Assembly (NCBI GenBank): GCA_012719535.1
Contig: JAAYAC010000023.1
Coordinates: 1-64,000, forward strand
Length of the DNA stretch: 64,000 nt
Reading direction: 5' to 3'
Origin: Syntrophomonadaceae bacterium
GTDB taxonomy: Bacteria; Bacillota; Syntrophomonadia; Syntrophomonadales; Syntrophothermaceae
The notes beneath the pieces are model-generated. The model saw only the letters and a list, made by a program, of their open reading frames with translations. It was not told the DNA's origin and ran no database searches. This document shows positions 26,086-34,667 of the stretch, piece after piece (the stretch's first letter is position 1; the number at the start of each line of letters is the position of its first letter). The position numbers and the translations under genes were made by a program.

Positions 26086-26109
26086 AAGGGTGGGGAATCC
26101 CCCACCCTT
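26086..26109 (-). terminator. Terminator of the tungstate-binding operon
   Basis: On the minus strand AAGGGTGGGG / CCCCACCCTT form a 10-bp stem with a GATT loop, 13 bases after the tupA stop, followed by CTTTCTTCC. The U-tract is imperfect. The 25834-26085 region upstream of the amino acid operon shows no other feature I can support. Confidence 0.65.
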
Positions 26110-26121
26110 AATGGTGTCCAG

Positions 26122-27213
26122 TTACTTTTTTACCGACTTGGCATATATATACCCGGTTTTATTACCATACTTGACGCGGTACCAGGACCCCTTTTTTCCC
26201 AGAACGGGGAGCTTAACACCCTTTTTGACTATGCCTATCCTTTTGTATTTGACGCCCGGCCCGGTCCGCACACTGGCCTGAGCGACGATCACCGTGCAGG
26301 TTTCCGCCTTGGCAGAAGAAACAGAGGCGCTCGTGCTCTTTGGAGCAACAGCGGCTGCCAGTTGGCTGGTTGGTATGGCGTCAGGTGTAAACAACGGTTT
26401 GCCGTATTTATCCTTGCCAAACGTGTAAATGATGGACTGCCCTTTGACACCGGTAATGAAGTCTATAAAGGCCATCGCCGCTTTATGGTGGATACCTGGG
26501 TACTTGGCGGGGTTAACCGCGATTACCCCGTACGGGTTGAAAAGCAACTTGTCTCCCCTGACCATCTCTTTTAGGTCGGTTTTGTTACGCCAGCTCAGGT
26601 AAGTAGCTTCATCGGTGAGGGTATAAGCGTTCATCTCATTAGCCATCATGAGGGTGTCGCCCATTCCCTGGCCTGACTCGAGATACCAGCGCCCTTGCGG
26701 GGTTATGCCGGCAGCTTTCCAAATGTCCAGCTCCTTCTTGTGAGTGCCCGACTGGTCGGCACGCGAGACAAACCTGGCTTTGGCTCCGGCGATTTGCTTG
26801 AAAGCCCCTACTACATCCTTCATCCCCTTTATTTTGGCCGGATCGTTAGCCGGTCCCACGATTAGGAACTCGTTGTGCATTACATCCTTGCGGTTGATGC
26901 CAAAGCCGCTTGCCACGAATTCATCCTCAGCCTTACGGGAGTGCACCAGCAGTACATCGGCGTCGCCCCTCTTGCCCATCTCTATGGCCTGGCCGGTCCC
27001 AACCGCTACCACTTTCACCTTGGTATTGTATTCCTTCTCAAAGACCGGAACCAGTACGTCCAGAAGCCCAGAATCCTGGGTACTGGTCGTGGTGGCCAGC
27101 GTCATGGTACTCTCCACCGTTTCCGCACCGGCTACCGCTGGAAACAGGGTTAAGGCAAACAAGGCCAGCACTATTGCCGCTATAACATATCTGTTACGCT
27201 TTATGCCCTTCAT
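26122..27213 (-). CDS. tupA: Tungstate-binding protein TupA with SH3b tail
   Basis: A 363-residue secreted protein with signal peptide MKGIKRNRYVIAAIVLALFALT... VAGA (about 1-30). Then comes a TupA-type oxyanion-binding domain (about 34-270) with the diagnostic LATTTSTQDSGLLD, VAVGTGQAIEMGKRGDADVL, and SRADQSGTHKKELDIW. A Ser/Ala linker leads to a bacterial SH3 domain (about 300-363, VRTGPGVKYKRIG ... GKKGSWYRVKYGNKTGYIYA) that probably binds the cell wall. An SH3b tail on TupA is unusual. No transmembrane anchor or lipobox is visible. It follows the second binding protein in a Moco-riboswitch operon. Confidence 0.92.
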   Translation of the reverse strand: MKGIKRNRYVIAAIVLALFALTLFPAVAGAETVESTMTLATTTSTQDSGLLDVLVPVFEKEYNTKVKVVAVGTGQAIEMGKRGDADVLLVHSRKAEDEFVASGFGINRKDVMHNEFLIVGPANDPAKIKGMKDVVGAFKQIAGAKARFVSRADQSGTHKKELDIWKAAGITPQGRWYLESGQGMGDTLMMANEMNAYTLTDEATYLSWRNKTDLKEMVRGDKLLFNPYGVIAVNPAKYPGIHHKAAMAFIDFITGVKGQSIIYTFGKDKYGKPLFTPDAIPTSQLAAAVAPKSTSASVSSAKAETCTVIVAQASVRTGPGVKYKRIGIVKKGVKLPVLGKKGSWYRVKYGNKTGYIYAKSVKK

Positions 27214-27233
27214 CTTCTCCCACTCTCCTTTCT

Positions 27234-28520
27234 TTACTTCAGTCCGGCCGGAACCTTGCTGGCATCATTAAACTGAGCCGGCACTATGGGTATTTGTCCC
27301 GCTTTAGTCATGATGTCCTGGCCGTCCTGGCCCAGCATCATTTTGGCAAACTCCAGGGCCAGCACCTTATTAGGGGCATTGTTGGGTATGGTTATAGCAT
27401 AGACAATGGGCTGCCCCACCTGTTCAACCTTGGTCCCAGGTGATGTTCCCACCGTGGCAACTCTGGCATTTTTATAGAAATCTGCATACTTGGTACTGGA
27501 AAGGTTGACCTCCTCCGGCAGAACAACATACCTGAGGTTGTTTTGCCTGGCCACGGAGAGGTATTCAAAGGCGTAGTCCACCTTACCCGCCTGCAAAGCG
27601 GCGATAAGGTCGCCGGCTGCGTCGTAAACTTGTTCGGCAGGGCAACCTTTGACCAGTCGGTCATACAGGCCGGGAACATTATAGTGCTTCTCAGCCAGTT
27701 GCCATACCAGCAAAGCCCGGTAGCCAGCTGGATCCTTGTCGGGGTTGGTGTGACAGTAAGTAACTCCGGGACGTAAGAGCACCTCATACCAGTTAGTAGC
27801 GTTTACCTCGTTACTATACTTCGACTTGTCGGTGTAGCACAGGACTATTTCGTTTCTGGCAAACATGGCGTACCAGTCCGTGTACCTGGGGATCATTAGC
27901 TGGTCGAACACCGAGTAGTCAGCTGAAGCAATCAGGTCGGCCTTCCTGCCCTGCTCGGTCACCTTGCGGGCACAATCCAGCGAACCGGAAGATTCGTAGT
28001 AGATGCGGGCTCGCGGGTACATCTCCTGGAATTTGGCTTTAAGGTCAGCCAACGGAGCCTTAAGGCTGCCGGCGTGGAATATCGTCAGGGTATTGGTGTC
28101 GGCGGGAACAGTGACAGAAACAGTATTAGTGTTCTTATCCCAGGACACGCTCCCCCCCAGACCTTCCGCTACCGGGCGCAGGGGTACGTACGCTCGGTTG
28201 CCGATGATCCTGATAAGGCCCTGGAGACTTGCAGCCTGCCCGCTTACCTTTATCTCATTCGCCGCTAAATTCAACTGCACGTCTTTGTCATTCTTGCTTA
28301 GAAGAATGGTCTGCGCCGTTGAATTGCATTTCGCGTCAATATCAAACATGTCAACGATGGCAGACACCGGAACCAGTAATGTCCCCTTTTCCAGTACCGG
28401 CTGAGGAAAAGGAGTATAGCTTTGTCCCCCAACTGTAAAGTTCGGGCTGGCGGCGTTCGCCACCGCTGCCGTGGCCAGAACTATTAGAACCGCCAGCATT
28501 ATGCTTAGACTCTTCTTCAC
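27234..28520 (-). CDS. WtpA/ModA-like oxyanion-binding protein with stalk domain
   Basis: A 428-residue secreted protein. The signal peptide is about 1-24 (MKKSLSIMLAVLIVLATA). A copper-amine-oxidase-N-like (stalk) domain at about 27-135 reads TLLVPVSAIVDMFDID ... GNRAYVPLRPVAEGLGGSVSWD. A WtpA/ModA-type binding domain follows (about 142-428, TLTIFHAGSLKAPLADLKAKF, ESSGSLDCARKVTEQGRKAD, ARNEIVLCYTDKSKY). The family binds tungstate or molybdate. The added domain probably holds it in the cell wall. GTG 28520 is fixed by GGGAGGT six bases upstream. First gene behind the riboswitch; no permease or ATPase gene lies nearby. Confidence 0.9.
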   Translation of the reverse strand: MKKSLSIMLAVLIVLATAAVANAASPNFTVGGQSYTPFPQPVLEKGTLLVPVSAIVDMFDIDAKCNSTAQTILLSKNDKDVQLNLAANEIKVSGQAASLQGLIRIIGNRAYVPLRPVAEGLGGSVSWDKNTNTVSVTVPADTNTLTIFHAGSLKAPLADLKAKFQEMYPRARIYYESSGSLDCARKVTEQGRKADLIASADYSVFDQLMIPRYTDWYAMFARNEIVLCYTDKSKYSNEVNATNWYEVLLRPGVTYCHTNPDKDPAGYRALLVWQLAEKHYNVPGLYDRLVKGCPAEQVYDAAGDLIAALQAGKVDYAFEYLSVARQNNLRYVVLPEEVNLSSTKYADFYKNARVATVGTSPGTKVEQVGQPIVYAITIPNNAPNKVLALEFAKMMLGQDGQDIMTKAGQIPIVPAQFNDASKVPAGLK

Positions 28521-28589
28521 CACTAAACCTCCCTGTATGATAAATAATTGCTGCCTGCCGCATCGCAGTGAACCCCATTTCCCGGCTAC

Positions 28590-28621
28590 AAAAAACGGGC
28601 TAAGCAAGGAAAGCTTAGCCC
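28590..28621 (-). terminator. Expression-platform terminator of the Moco riboswitch
   Basis: On the minus strand GGGCTAAGC / GCTTAGCCC form a perfect 9-bp stem with a TTTCCTT loop followed by GTTTTTTG, placed between the aptamer and the first binding-protein gene. Confidence 0.88.
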
Positions 28622-28642
28622 GATCGTGAACGTACCAACACG

Positions 28643-28745
28643 ATTAGCCCTCCTTTCCAAACACGGGAGGCACGAGCGTTTCCCCTCGCACCCTATCGGC
28701 CCACGAACCATGATCGCGAGATTTTAGGTTACGTGGGCTCGGAGA
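28643..28745 (-). promoter_or_regulatory. Molybdenum/tungsten cofactor (Moco-type) riboswitch
   Basis: The minus strand reads CCGAGCCCACGTAACC, TCATGGTTCGTGGG, GTGCGAGGGGAAACGCTCGT, GCCTCCC, GGAAAGGAGGGC in order. These are the helices and GNRA-capped stems of the Moco RNA motif. Position and downstream terminator suggest shut-off of tungstate/molybdate uptake when cofactor is abundant. The P3 hairpin appears to be present, which would favour Moco over the P3-less Tuco form, although tupA suggests tungsten. Ends approximate. Confidence 0.82.
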
Positions 28746-28986
28746 ACGTAGTTTTTATTTAATTGATTATTGTTGTAAGTTGTTCGCTATACTTAGCCAA
28801 ATTCCTCCCCCACCCCTGCATTTTTTCTTATTTATCGGGGTGGTGTTTCTGGAAACAAGCTCGGTACGTATGCCAAATCAATCCCGTGCGGGCCTGATAA
28901 ATAAGTTTTCTGGAGCCCTCGGTCCAACCTATGAAACCGCTTGGCCCGCCCTGCTGGTACAGAAATTAACAGCCGCAGGAGGAATT

Positions 28987-29190
28987 ATGATTGAAGCCAC
29001 CATGCTGTTCCTGGGGATTACCGGTCTCATTCACAACACCCGATATGGCACCATAATTGAACTTATGGTATACGTGCTCTTCCTACTGGTCAAAGGAAGG
29101 TTCTTGTTCCACTTGACTATTGGTAAAAAAGATAGTACAGTCAATAAAACCAGCAATGTCTGTCGCCGAAGGTGGAGGAGGGGACTATGA
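28987..29190 (+). CDS. Possible small membrane protein
   Basis: A 67-residue frame with a hydrophobic centre (TIIELMVYVLFLLVKGRFLF) and a basic tail (CRRRWRRGL). GCAGGAGGA ends three bases upstream of ATG 28987. The frame opens further upstream without a good start. I do not recognise a family. The surrounding 28746-29419 region contains no other supportable gene. Confidence 0.35.
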   Translation: MIEATMLFLGITGLIHNTRYGTIIELMVYVLFLLVKGRFLFHLTIGKKDSTVNKTSNVCRRRWRRGL

Positions 29191-29318
29191 TGATCGAGCA
29201 GTGTCTGACTTAGGTGTTTCCTCCCTCTCATGCATGACGGTGAATACCATGACCAGGTGTCGCTCATCCCGAGGCATGACCCATGTGGAAACTTATTGGT
29301 CCAACTGCAAATTTGGGT

Positions 29319-29364
29319 AATTCGGGGCAATAATATAGCTGGGGATATATTCTACAGCCGAATT
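29319..29364. repeat. Inverted repeat in leader of the radical SAM gene
   Basis: AATTCGG (29319-29325) and CCGAATT (29358-29364) enclose an AT-rich 32-base loop about 55 bases upstream of the GTG start. It could be an operator or leader hairpin. No known riboswitch consensus fits. Confidence 0.35.
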
Positions 29365-29419
29365 GGTACAAACAGGTTAAGAAGCCGCCCCCGCATTACC
29401 TTACAGGAGGTTTATACCC

Positions 29420-31168
29420 GTGAAGATAACTTTGATTGAGCCGAAACCACCGGGCAAGCACGTATTCAATACAGTTAAAATGCCGCGGCTGGGACTTCCC
29501 ATCTTGGGGACTATCCTGCAGCAACAGGGTCACGAGGTGAACATTGTCTATGGGACCCATCGTAATGTGCGTGTGTCCGACCTGGCTGGATGTCATCTGA
29601 TAGGTATATCTTCTACCACCTCGACTGCTCCCCTGGCCTATCATCTGGCTGATTTCGTCCGTTCGCAGGGAATACCTGTGGTAATGGGGGGACCACATGT
29701 CAGCTTCCAGGTGGAGGAAGCTCTCCAGCACTGTGATTACGTTATAAGAGGAGAGGGAGACACAACCTTTCCTGCCCTGGTAGAATCTCTGGCCAGGGGA
29801 GAAGCGCCCCTGGGTGTCCGCGGCGTTAGCTTTTACCATAACGGCGAACTTATACACACTCCTTCCGGTCCCTGGGCAGATGTTGGTGGTATCCCTTATC
29901 CGGAAATATCAATATTCGGGGGAGTAAAGCTATCTACCTATCCCGTAATGACCTCGCGGGGTTGTCCATATAACTGCACCTTCTGCAGCGTAACTCCTAT
30001 GTTCGGTCACAAGACCCGCTGCCGCAGTATAGATGCAATCCTTCAGGAATTGGAGCAGTATAAAGGCAAACAGGTATTCTTTGTAGACGACAATTTTACT
30101 GCCAATTCCGCCCGAGCCAAGGCCTTGATGCGGGCTATTATTGAACACAATGTTGTTCCCAGGCGCTGGTTCGCACAGGTGCGTACCGAGGCGGCCCGGG
30201 ATGACGAACTTCTCAAGCTGATGCGCGACAGCGGTTGCGGTTACGTTTATGTGGGTATGGAGTCGGTCAACCCGAAAACATTGCAAAGCTACAACAAGCA
30301 TCAGCAGGTTTCCGATATCGAATACTGTATCAAGCGTTTTCATGATTACGGAATAATGGTGCACGGCATGTTTGTTTTCGGCAGCGATGAAGATACGGCG
30401 CAGACCATAGAACAGACTGTAAAGTTCGCGTGCGAAAACAAGATTGATACCGTCCAATTCCTTATCCTCACTCCCTTGCCCGGTACCCGGACTTTTACCG
30501 ACCTTAAGGAAACAGGTCGCATACTCACCTACGATTGGAGCAATTACGATGCCCACCACGTAGTCTTCAATCCGTTGAACATGTCGCCGCAAGAACTTCA
30601 GGTAGAGACGGTGAAGGCTTTCAAGCAGTTTTATTCATTTGCCAACATTTTTAAGAATGTCTGGGTGAGCGGTTGGAGGTCCGTGGCCTTCCGCGCCTTG
30701 GGTTACTGGCTGGTAAGGCAGTGGGAAAAAGAAAACAAGTGGTATTACCAGGCTCTTGATGACATGTGTTCTTCCAACACCTTTTCAAACCCGCTTAATC
30801 AGCAGCCCCATGTAATCAAAGTAATCAAGAACCGGCTTTTGAGTATCGAGCTTGTCAGTGAAGGTACCGCCGCTGTGGCCAAAGTAACCGGCAAGCTTGG
30901 AGATACGTCTATGAGCAAAACCATTAAGTCCTTCCTGAAAGCGCTGAACAGCACTTATCAGAACCTGTTAATCGATGCGGGAGACCTAACCTTCGTTTCG
31001 GAAACAGCTCTCGTTCGTTTTATGAATGCCTTGAATAGAGCGACCGTTAAAGCACACCAAACCATAGTCAGGCTGCCGCTCTCCCATAAACGCCTGTTCG
31101 AGCTGATGGCTATGTATGACATCGAAATACCCACCTACGTCATAAGGGAAGCTGTGCCTGAGCCATGA
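29420..31168 (+). CDS. B12-binding-type radical SAM protein with STAS domain
   Basis: A 582-residue protein. An N-terminal cobalamin-binding-like Rossmann domain spans about 1-140 (MPRLGLPILGTILQQQGHEV ... VVMGGPH). A radical SAM domain follows with Cys-x3-Cys-x2-Cys in SRGCPYNCTFCSV near 180-190 and VFFVDDNF and GMESVNPKTL downstream, then a DUF4070-like region (about 370-450). A C-terminal STAS-type domain at about 475-575 reads VAKVTGKLGDTSMSKTIKSF ... NLLIDAGDLTFVSETALVRF. Substrate unknown; related enzymes methylate or rearrange lipids and antibiotics. GTG start with CAGGAGG upstream. Its last six codons coincide with a glycosidase-like gene fragment, so the native 3' end may be lost. 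Confidence 0.85.
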   Translation: MKITLIEPKPPGKHVFNTVKMPRLGLPILGTILQQQGHEVNIVYGTHRNVRVSDLAGCHLIGISSTTSTAPLAYHLADFVRSQGIPVVMGGPHVSFQVEEALQHCDYVIRGEGDTTFPALVESLARGEAPLGVRGVSFYHNGELIHTPSGPWADVGGIPYPEISIFGGVKLSTYPVMTSRGCPYNCTFCSVTPMFGHKTRCRSIDAILQELEQYKGKQVFFVDDNFTANSARAKALMRAIIEHNVVPRRWFAQVRTEAARDDELLKLMRDSGCGYVYVGMESVNPKTLQSYNKHQQVSDIEYCIKRFHDYGIMVHGMFVFGSDEDTAQTIEQTVKFACENKIDTVQFLILTPLPGTRTFTDLKETGRILTYDWSNYDAHHVVFNPLNMSPQELQVETVKAFKQFYSFANIFKNVWVSGWRSVAFRALGYWLVRQWEKENKWYYQALDDMCSSNTFSNPLNQQPHVIKVIKNRLLSIELVSEGTAAVAKVTGKLGDTSMSKTIKSFLKALNSTYQNLLIDAGDLTFVSETALVRFMNALNRATVKAHQTIVRLPLSHKRLFELMAMYDIEIPTYVIREAVPEP

Positions 31169-31289
31169 AGTCTTCCTGTGGATTCCTAACAACGCATATC
31201 GTTTGCCGATATTGAGCTGGGCCGGTTGCAGCACGGAAACACCGCTCCCGAGTCCGAATATACGACAGCCTGGCCGACTTCGATGCCGA
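31147..31289 (+). pseudogene. Fragment of a paralog of the 32.3-34.4 kb lipoprotein gene
   Basis: This segment aligns with 34003-34146 inside the glycosidase-like lipoprotein gene. It shares an exact 18-base run (GGAAGCTGTGCCTGAGCC) at the 5' edge and long matching blocks such as GCACGGAAACACCG and ACGACAGCCTGGCCGACTTC. It encodes QRISFADIELGRLQHGNT against QRIPFEDIEVGRLRHGNT, then loses one base and shifts frame. Overall identity by eye is about 80%, so it is an old paralog relic. Its 5' edge supplies the end of the radical SAM gene. From 31290 to 31552 I see nothing recognisable. Confidence 0.75.
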
Positions 31290-31552
31290 GGGAAGCACGG
31301 GGATGTTCTGTTGGCTTCCTTCGCTGGCTTCGGGAAGAAGCAAGCTGCACCGGTTGACACCCCGGTATCGGGCAACAGTTCTTAATACTTGGACAAGTTC
31401 TTGGAAAGATTAGAGTGACCAAGGGTTTGAGGTGTTAAAGTCGTCAGTACCTTCGAGCTGTATTCAAGCAGAGGAAGTAGCCGGCAGTCATCTGTCCACT
31501 GCCCCGAGCGCACAGCCGTGACCAGGGGATCTTTTCCCGCGACCGACACGGT

Positions 31553-31696
31553 TTAAAGAGTAAACTTGTTGCGGCACTTGCTGCACACTATCTCCTGCCC
31601 TTTTTTCTTGATCCAGACATAATGTCCGCACCGTGGACAGCGAACACGATGTTCGATAAAGGCCCGTATGACGGCGCCGAAAATGGGATTACCCAT
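31553..31696 (-). CDS. Small zinc-ribbon protein
   Basis: A 47-residue protein with two cysteine knuckles, CPRCG (about 20-24) and CSKC (about 38-41), separated by a basic strand (HYVWIKKKGQEIVC). This is the pattern of a rubredoxin-like zinc ribbon. ATG 31696 has GGAGG about ten bases upstream. It overlaps the end of the TrkA-C remnant by eight bases, so the two probably formed one operon. Function unknown. Confidence 0.65.
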   Translation of the reverse strand: MGNPIFGAVIRAFIEHRVRCPRCGHYVWIKKKGQEIVCSKCRNKFTL

Positions 31697-31921
31697 GCTG
31701 GAATGTCCTCCCGTTCATTCTGGTAAGCTGTAGCAGTTGAGATGAGGTCCCCATGACGATTACCGCATCACCCACCTGAAGAACTCCACGGCTGGAGAGT
31801 TCAGGATGACTACACCATTAGCCTTCTTGATGGTCACCAGGCTGCATCCCGTGGAGCCTCTTATTCTAGAATACAAGCTGTTTTTCAGCTATTAGCAAAT
31901 TTTCACCGAGCAAAAACTCCC
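31689..31921 (-). pseudogene. Frameshifted TrkA-C (RCK_C) domain remnant
   Basis: Fragments of one domain appear in different minus-strand frames: VREFLLGENLLIAEKQLVF, then RIRGSTGCSLVTIKKANGVVILNS, then VLQVGDAVIVMGTSSQLLQL ending at TAA 31691-31689. Joined, they follow the TrkA C-terminal fold (GATILAI-GG-VILNP-VLQ-GD-LIVLG). At least two or three frame changes break it. The intact family senses ligands in K+ channels and cation antiporters. The ORF at 31922-32149 may be its 5' part. Confidence 0.6.
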
Positions 31922-32149
31922 TCACTTTACCAGTACGCTCCCGGTTATTTCCACAGCTCTGTTTCTGATAATATCATAATAATCCTTCACCTGTATTGTC
32001 TTCACTGGCAGCAAGGGGACGATCTTTTTGCTTCCTTCGTTGGTCCAAAATCCTAAGTCTCCTTGCACAGCAAATGTCGCAAAAGGTAGTTCCAAAGCCG
32101 CACTACTAGGCCAGGCTATTGACCGTATGTTGGTGGAGTTGTGAGTCAT
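31922..32149 (-). CDS. Hypothetical protein, possibly 5' part of the TrkA-C gene
   Basis: A 75-residue frame beginning MTHNSTNIRSIAW and ending ITGSVLVK, with a good GGGAGGG site seven bases upstream of ATG 32149. I recognise no domain. The stop is reached just where the TrkA-C remnant begins in another frame (VREFLLG), so this may be the truncated start of that broken gene rather than an independent one. Confidence 0.4.
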   Translation of the reverse strand: MTHNSTNIRSIAWPSSAALELPFATFAVQGDLGFWTNEGSKKIVPLLPVKTIQVKDYYDIIRNRAVEITGSVLVK

Positions 32150-32285
32150 CTGAGTGCCCTCCCGGGATGCCTGTCTTTGCCTTATTCATTCTAATGCATT
32201 GCCGTCGAATATATTCCTTTGACTCAGGGGCCCAACCATGTGAGAATGAAGATATACCATATTCGGGGGCAAGGGGGGATTATTC

Positions 32286-34445
32286 TTGCGGCGACTGGTA
32301 ACCGCCGGGTTGTGCTTGATGCTGGTGCTCTTTTCCGGGTGTTCCGGAAAACCCAGACCGGAGCAAGACTTTTACCAGGCCGGCAATGGCATAAAGATGG
32401 TCAGCCGAGTACAGGGAGATGATATCGAATTCTATTCACACGGTACCTGGCAAAAACGGTTCTGGGCGGGAGTTAACCTCGGGGCTACCACACCCGGACA
32501 CCACCCCGGCGAATTTAGCCCCACCTACCAAGACTATCGCCGCTGGTTTACCGATATAGAAGAGCTCGGAGCCAAGGTAGTCAGGGTTTACACCATCCTG
32601 CCACCTGATTTTTACCGCGCCCTGGCCGACCATAACCGCACCGCTAAAAACAAGTTATGGCTGATTCAGGGTATATGGTCCCCGGAAGAGGAGCTTATCA
32701 GCCAGAAAAACGCCTTTCTACCCTCGATTACCCGGAAATTTCACCGGGAGATATCCCTGGCCGTCCGGGCGGTTTACGGGCAGGGAGTGATTTCCCCCAG
32801 CCCCGGCAAGGCCAGCGGAAAATTCATCGTTAACGTCGCCCCCTACCTGCTAGGATGGATGGTGGGGTCGGAGTGGTATCCATACATGGTAAAGGAAACC
32901 GACCGCCTCAACCCGGGAAAATCCGCCTTCCACGGAAAGTATTTTTCTACTGTCCCCGGCGCCAGCCCTTTCGAAGCATGGCTGGCCGCCTGTTTGGAGG
33001 AACTGGCTCGGACCGAAACCGTGATGGGATGGCAGCATCCCATTGCTTTCGTCAACTGGGTAACCACCGATCCCCTGCCTCACCCGGATGAGCCCCTGGA
33101 ACAGGAAGACCTGGCCACGGTTGATCCCCAGCATATACGCCCCACCGGGGAATGGCTGGCCGGCTATTATGCTGCCTATCATGTTTACCCCTACTACCCG
33201 GACAGCTTGCGGTTCCAGCAAGACTACCAGAAATACATCAACCAATATGGTCGGCCTGACCCTTTTGAAGGGTATCTCCGGCAGCTCAAGCAACATCATG
33301 CCGGAATACCTCTGGTCATTGCCGAGTTCGGTGTACCTTCCTCCCGGGGTATGGCCCACCGGGGGCCCCTGGGGCGAAACCAGGGCATGCACACGGAAAA
33401 AGAACAAGGGGAAATGGATGTAGCCATGTTCAAGGCCATAAAAAACGTTGGAGCGGCAGGAGGGATCCTGTTTGAGTGGCATGATGAGTGGTTTAAATTC
33501 ACCTGGAACACCTGGGACCTGGAGATTCCTGGGGATAGGCGTCCCATGTGGATGAACCGGCTTACCAATGAAGAAAACTTCGGTCTTCTCGCGGTCGAAC
33601 CGGGAGAAAAGATGCGGGTTGTGTTGGATGGCCGCGGCAACGATTGGAATGAAATCGACGACCTGTATGAACACAGGTTTGACGACAGGAGCAAAATCAT
33701 GATCACCAATGATGAAGGATACCTGTATATCTCGTTATTTAAGCCCGGGGGCTGGGACTGGAATAAAGATGACCTCTACATCGGTTTTGACACTCTGCCA
33801 GGAGGCAACAGGTTTGCCAGCGGGATTCCCGCCCGTTTTGACCAGGGACTGGAGTTCTTACTGAAGATATCTGATAAGGACCATGCCACCCTGGAAGTAG
33901 CCAGCGCCTATGACCAGCACACCTTCCTGTACGGTCAGCAAAAAAAGATGATACCGTGGAAAGAAGAATGGTCACGGGAAGAAAACGGCATCTTCTTGCC
34001 CTGGAAGCTGTGCCTGAGCCGTGAACTTTTCCTGCCGGTTTCCCAACAACGTATACCTTTTGAAGATATCGAGGTTGGACGGTTGCGGCACGGAAACACC
34101 GATCCCGAGTCAGAAGAATACGACAGCCTGGCCGACTTCTATGCCGGACCCGAGCTATTGGAAATTCGTATCCCCTGGATGATGCTGGGGTTTACCGACC
34201 CCAGCAGCCACCAGGTATGGGCTTACCCGTACCGTTCAAGGCTTCCTTACTTCACCAGCACCACTTCACCCGGCTTAAACCTCCAGGTGCTTCAGGTCAA
34301 TCAGGCAGAACGCCCGACTATTCGAGTAGAACCGCCGGTATCCTATAACTGGTGCAACTGGGATCACCCAACCTCCCACGAACGCAAGAAACAGAGCTAC
34401 CACATTGTCAAGTCCTATTTGGGCGGGCTGTACCGGAACCAATAA
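32286..34445 (+). CDS. Lipoprotein with glycosidase-like barrel and CBM9-like domain
   Basis: A 719-residue lipoprotein (lipobox LVLFSGC, Cys19). Residues about 55-420 look like a TIM-barrel glycosidase of the GH2/GH5 type: FWAGVNLGATTPGH, ELGAKVVRVYTILPP, VGSEWYPYM, PLVIAEFGVPSSRG (a plausible catalytic Glu) and GGILFEWHDEW. Residues about 440-660 resemble a CBM9/DOMON-like beta-sandwich (VVLDGRGNDWNEIDD). No enzyme class can be assigned with certainty. The start is TTG 32286 with AAGGGGGGAT upstream. It neighbours a GT2-GtrA gene and the XrtG operon, so a role in surface polysaccharide turnover is likely. A paralog relic lies at 31147-31289. Confidence 0.7.
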   Translation: MRRLVTAGLCLMLVLFSGCSGKPRPEQDFYQAGNGIKMVSRVQGDDIEFYSHGTWQKRFWAGVNLGATTPGHHPGEFSPTYQDYRRWFTDIEELGAKVVRVYTILPPDFYRALADHNRTAKNKLWLIQGIWSPEEELISQKNAFLPSITRKFHREISLAVRAVYGQGVISPSPGKASGKFIVNVAPYLLGWMVGSEWYPYMVKETDRLNPGKSAFHGKYFSTVPGASPFEAWLAACLEELARTETVMGWQHPIAFVNWVTTDPLPHPDEPLEQEDLATVDPQHIRPTGEWLAGYYAAYHVYPYYPDSLRFQQDYQKYINQYGRPDPFEGYLRQLKQHHAGIPLVIAEFGVPSSRGMAHRGPLGRNQGMHTEKEQGEMDVAMFKAIKNVGAAGGILFEWHDEWFKFTWNTWDLEIPGDRRPMWMNRLTNEENFGLLAVEPGEKMRVVLDGRGNDWNEIDDLYEHRFDDRSKIMITNDEGYLYISLFKPGGWDWNKDDLYIGFDTLPGGNRFASGIPARFDQGLEFLLKISDKDHATLEVASAYDQHTFLYGQQKKMIPWKEEWSREENGIFLPWKLCLSRELFLPVSQQRIPFEDIEVGRLRHGNTDPESEEYDSLADFYAGPELLEIRIPWMMLGFTDPSSHQVWAYPYRSRLPYFTSTTSPGLNLQVLQVNQAERPTIRVEPPVSYNWCNWDHPTSHERKKQSYHIVKSYLGGLYRNQ

Positions 34446-34667
34446 AGAAAGTAAATCCCCAATACTTTCAACTCCCTACCTGGCCTTGTGCTTTAGAACA
34501 AGCAGCACTTTTGCACATGGGAATTATCGATATCTTAATCGTAGTCGGCTTTATTCTCCCCAGACTTTAAGATATTCCTTACTGAGTTGGCAGGAAATGC
34601 ATAGCGCGTGTGGAAAGTAAAACTATTACCATGACCAGTACGGTTGGAATGGAGATTTGGCGTCGCT

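Noticed and set aside
25872-26105. 77-residue minus-strand ORF upstream of the amino acid ABC operon
   Set aside because: It overlaps the tupA terminator, has no ribosome site and no recognised domain.
32850-33674. 274-residue minus-strand ORF
   Set aside because: Antisense to the glycosidase-like lipoprotein gene; no start signals or domains.
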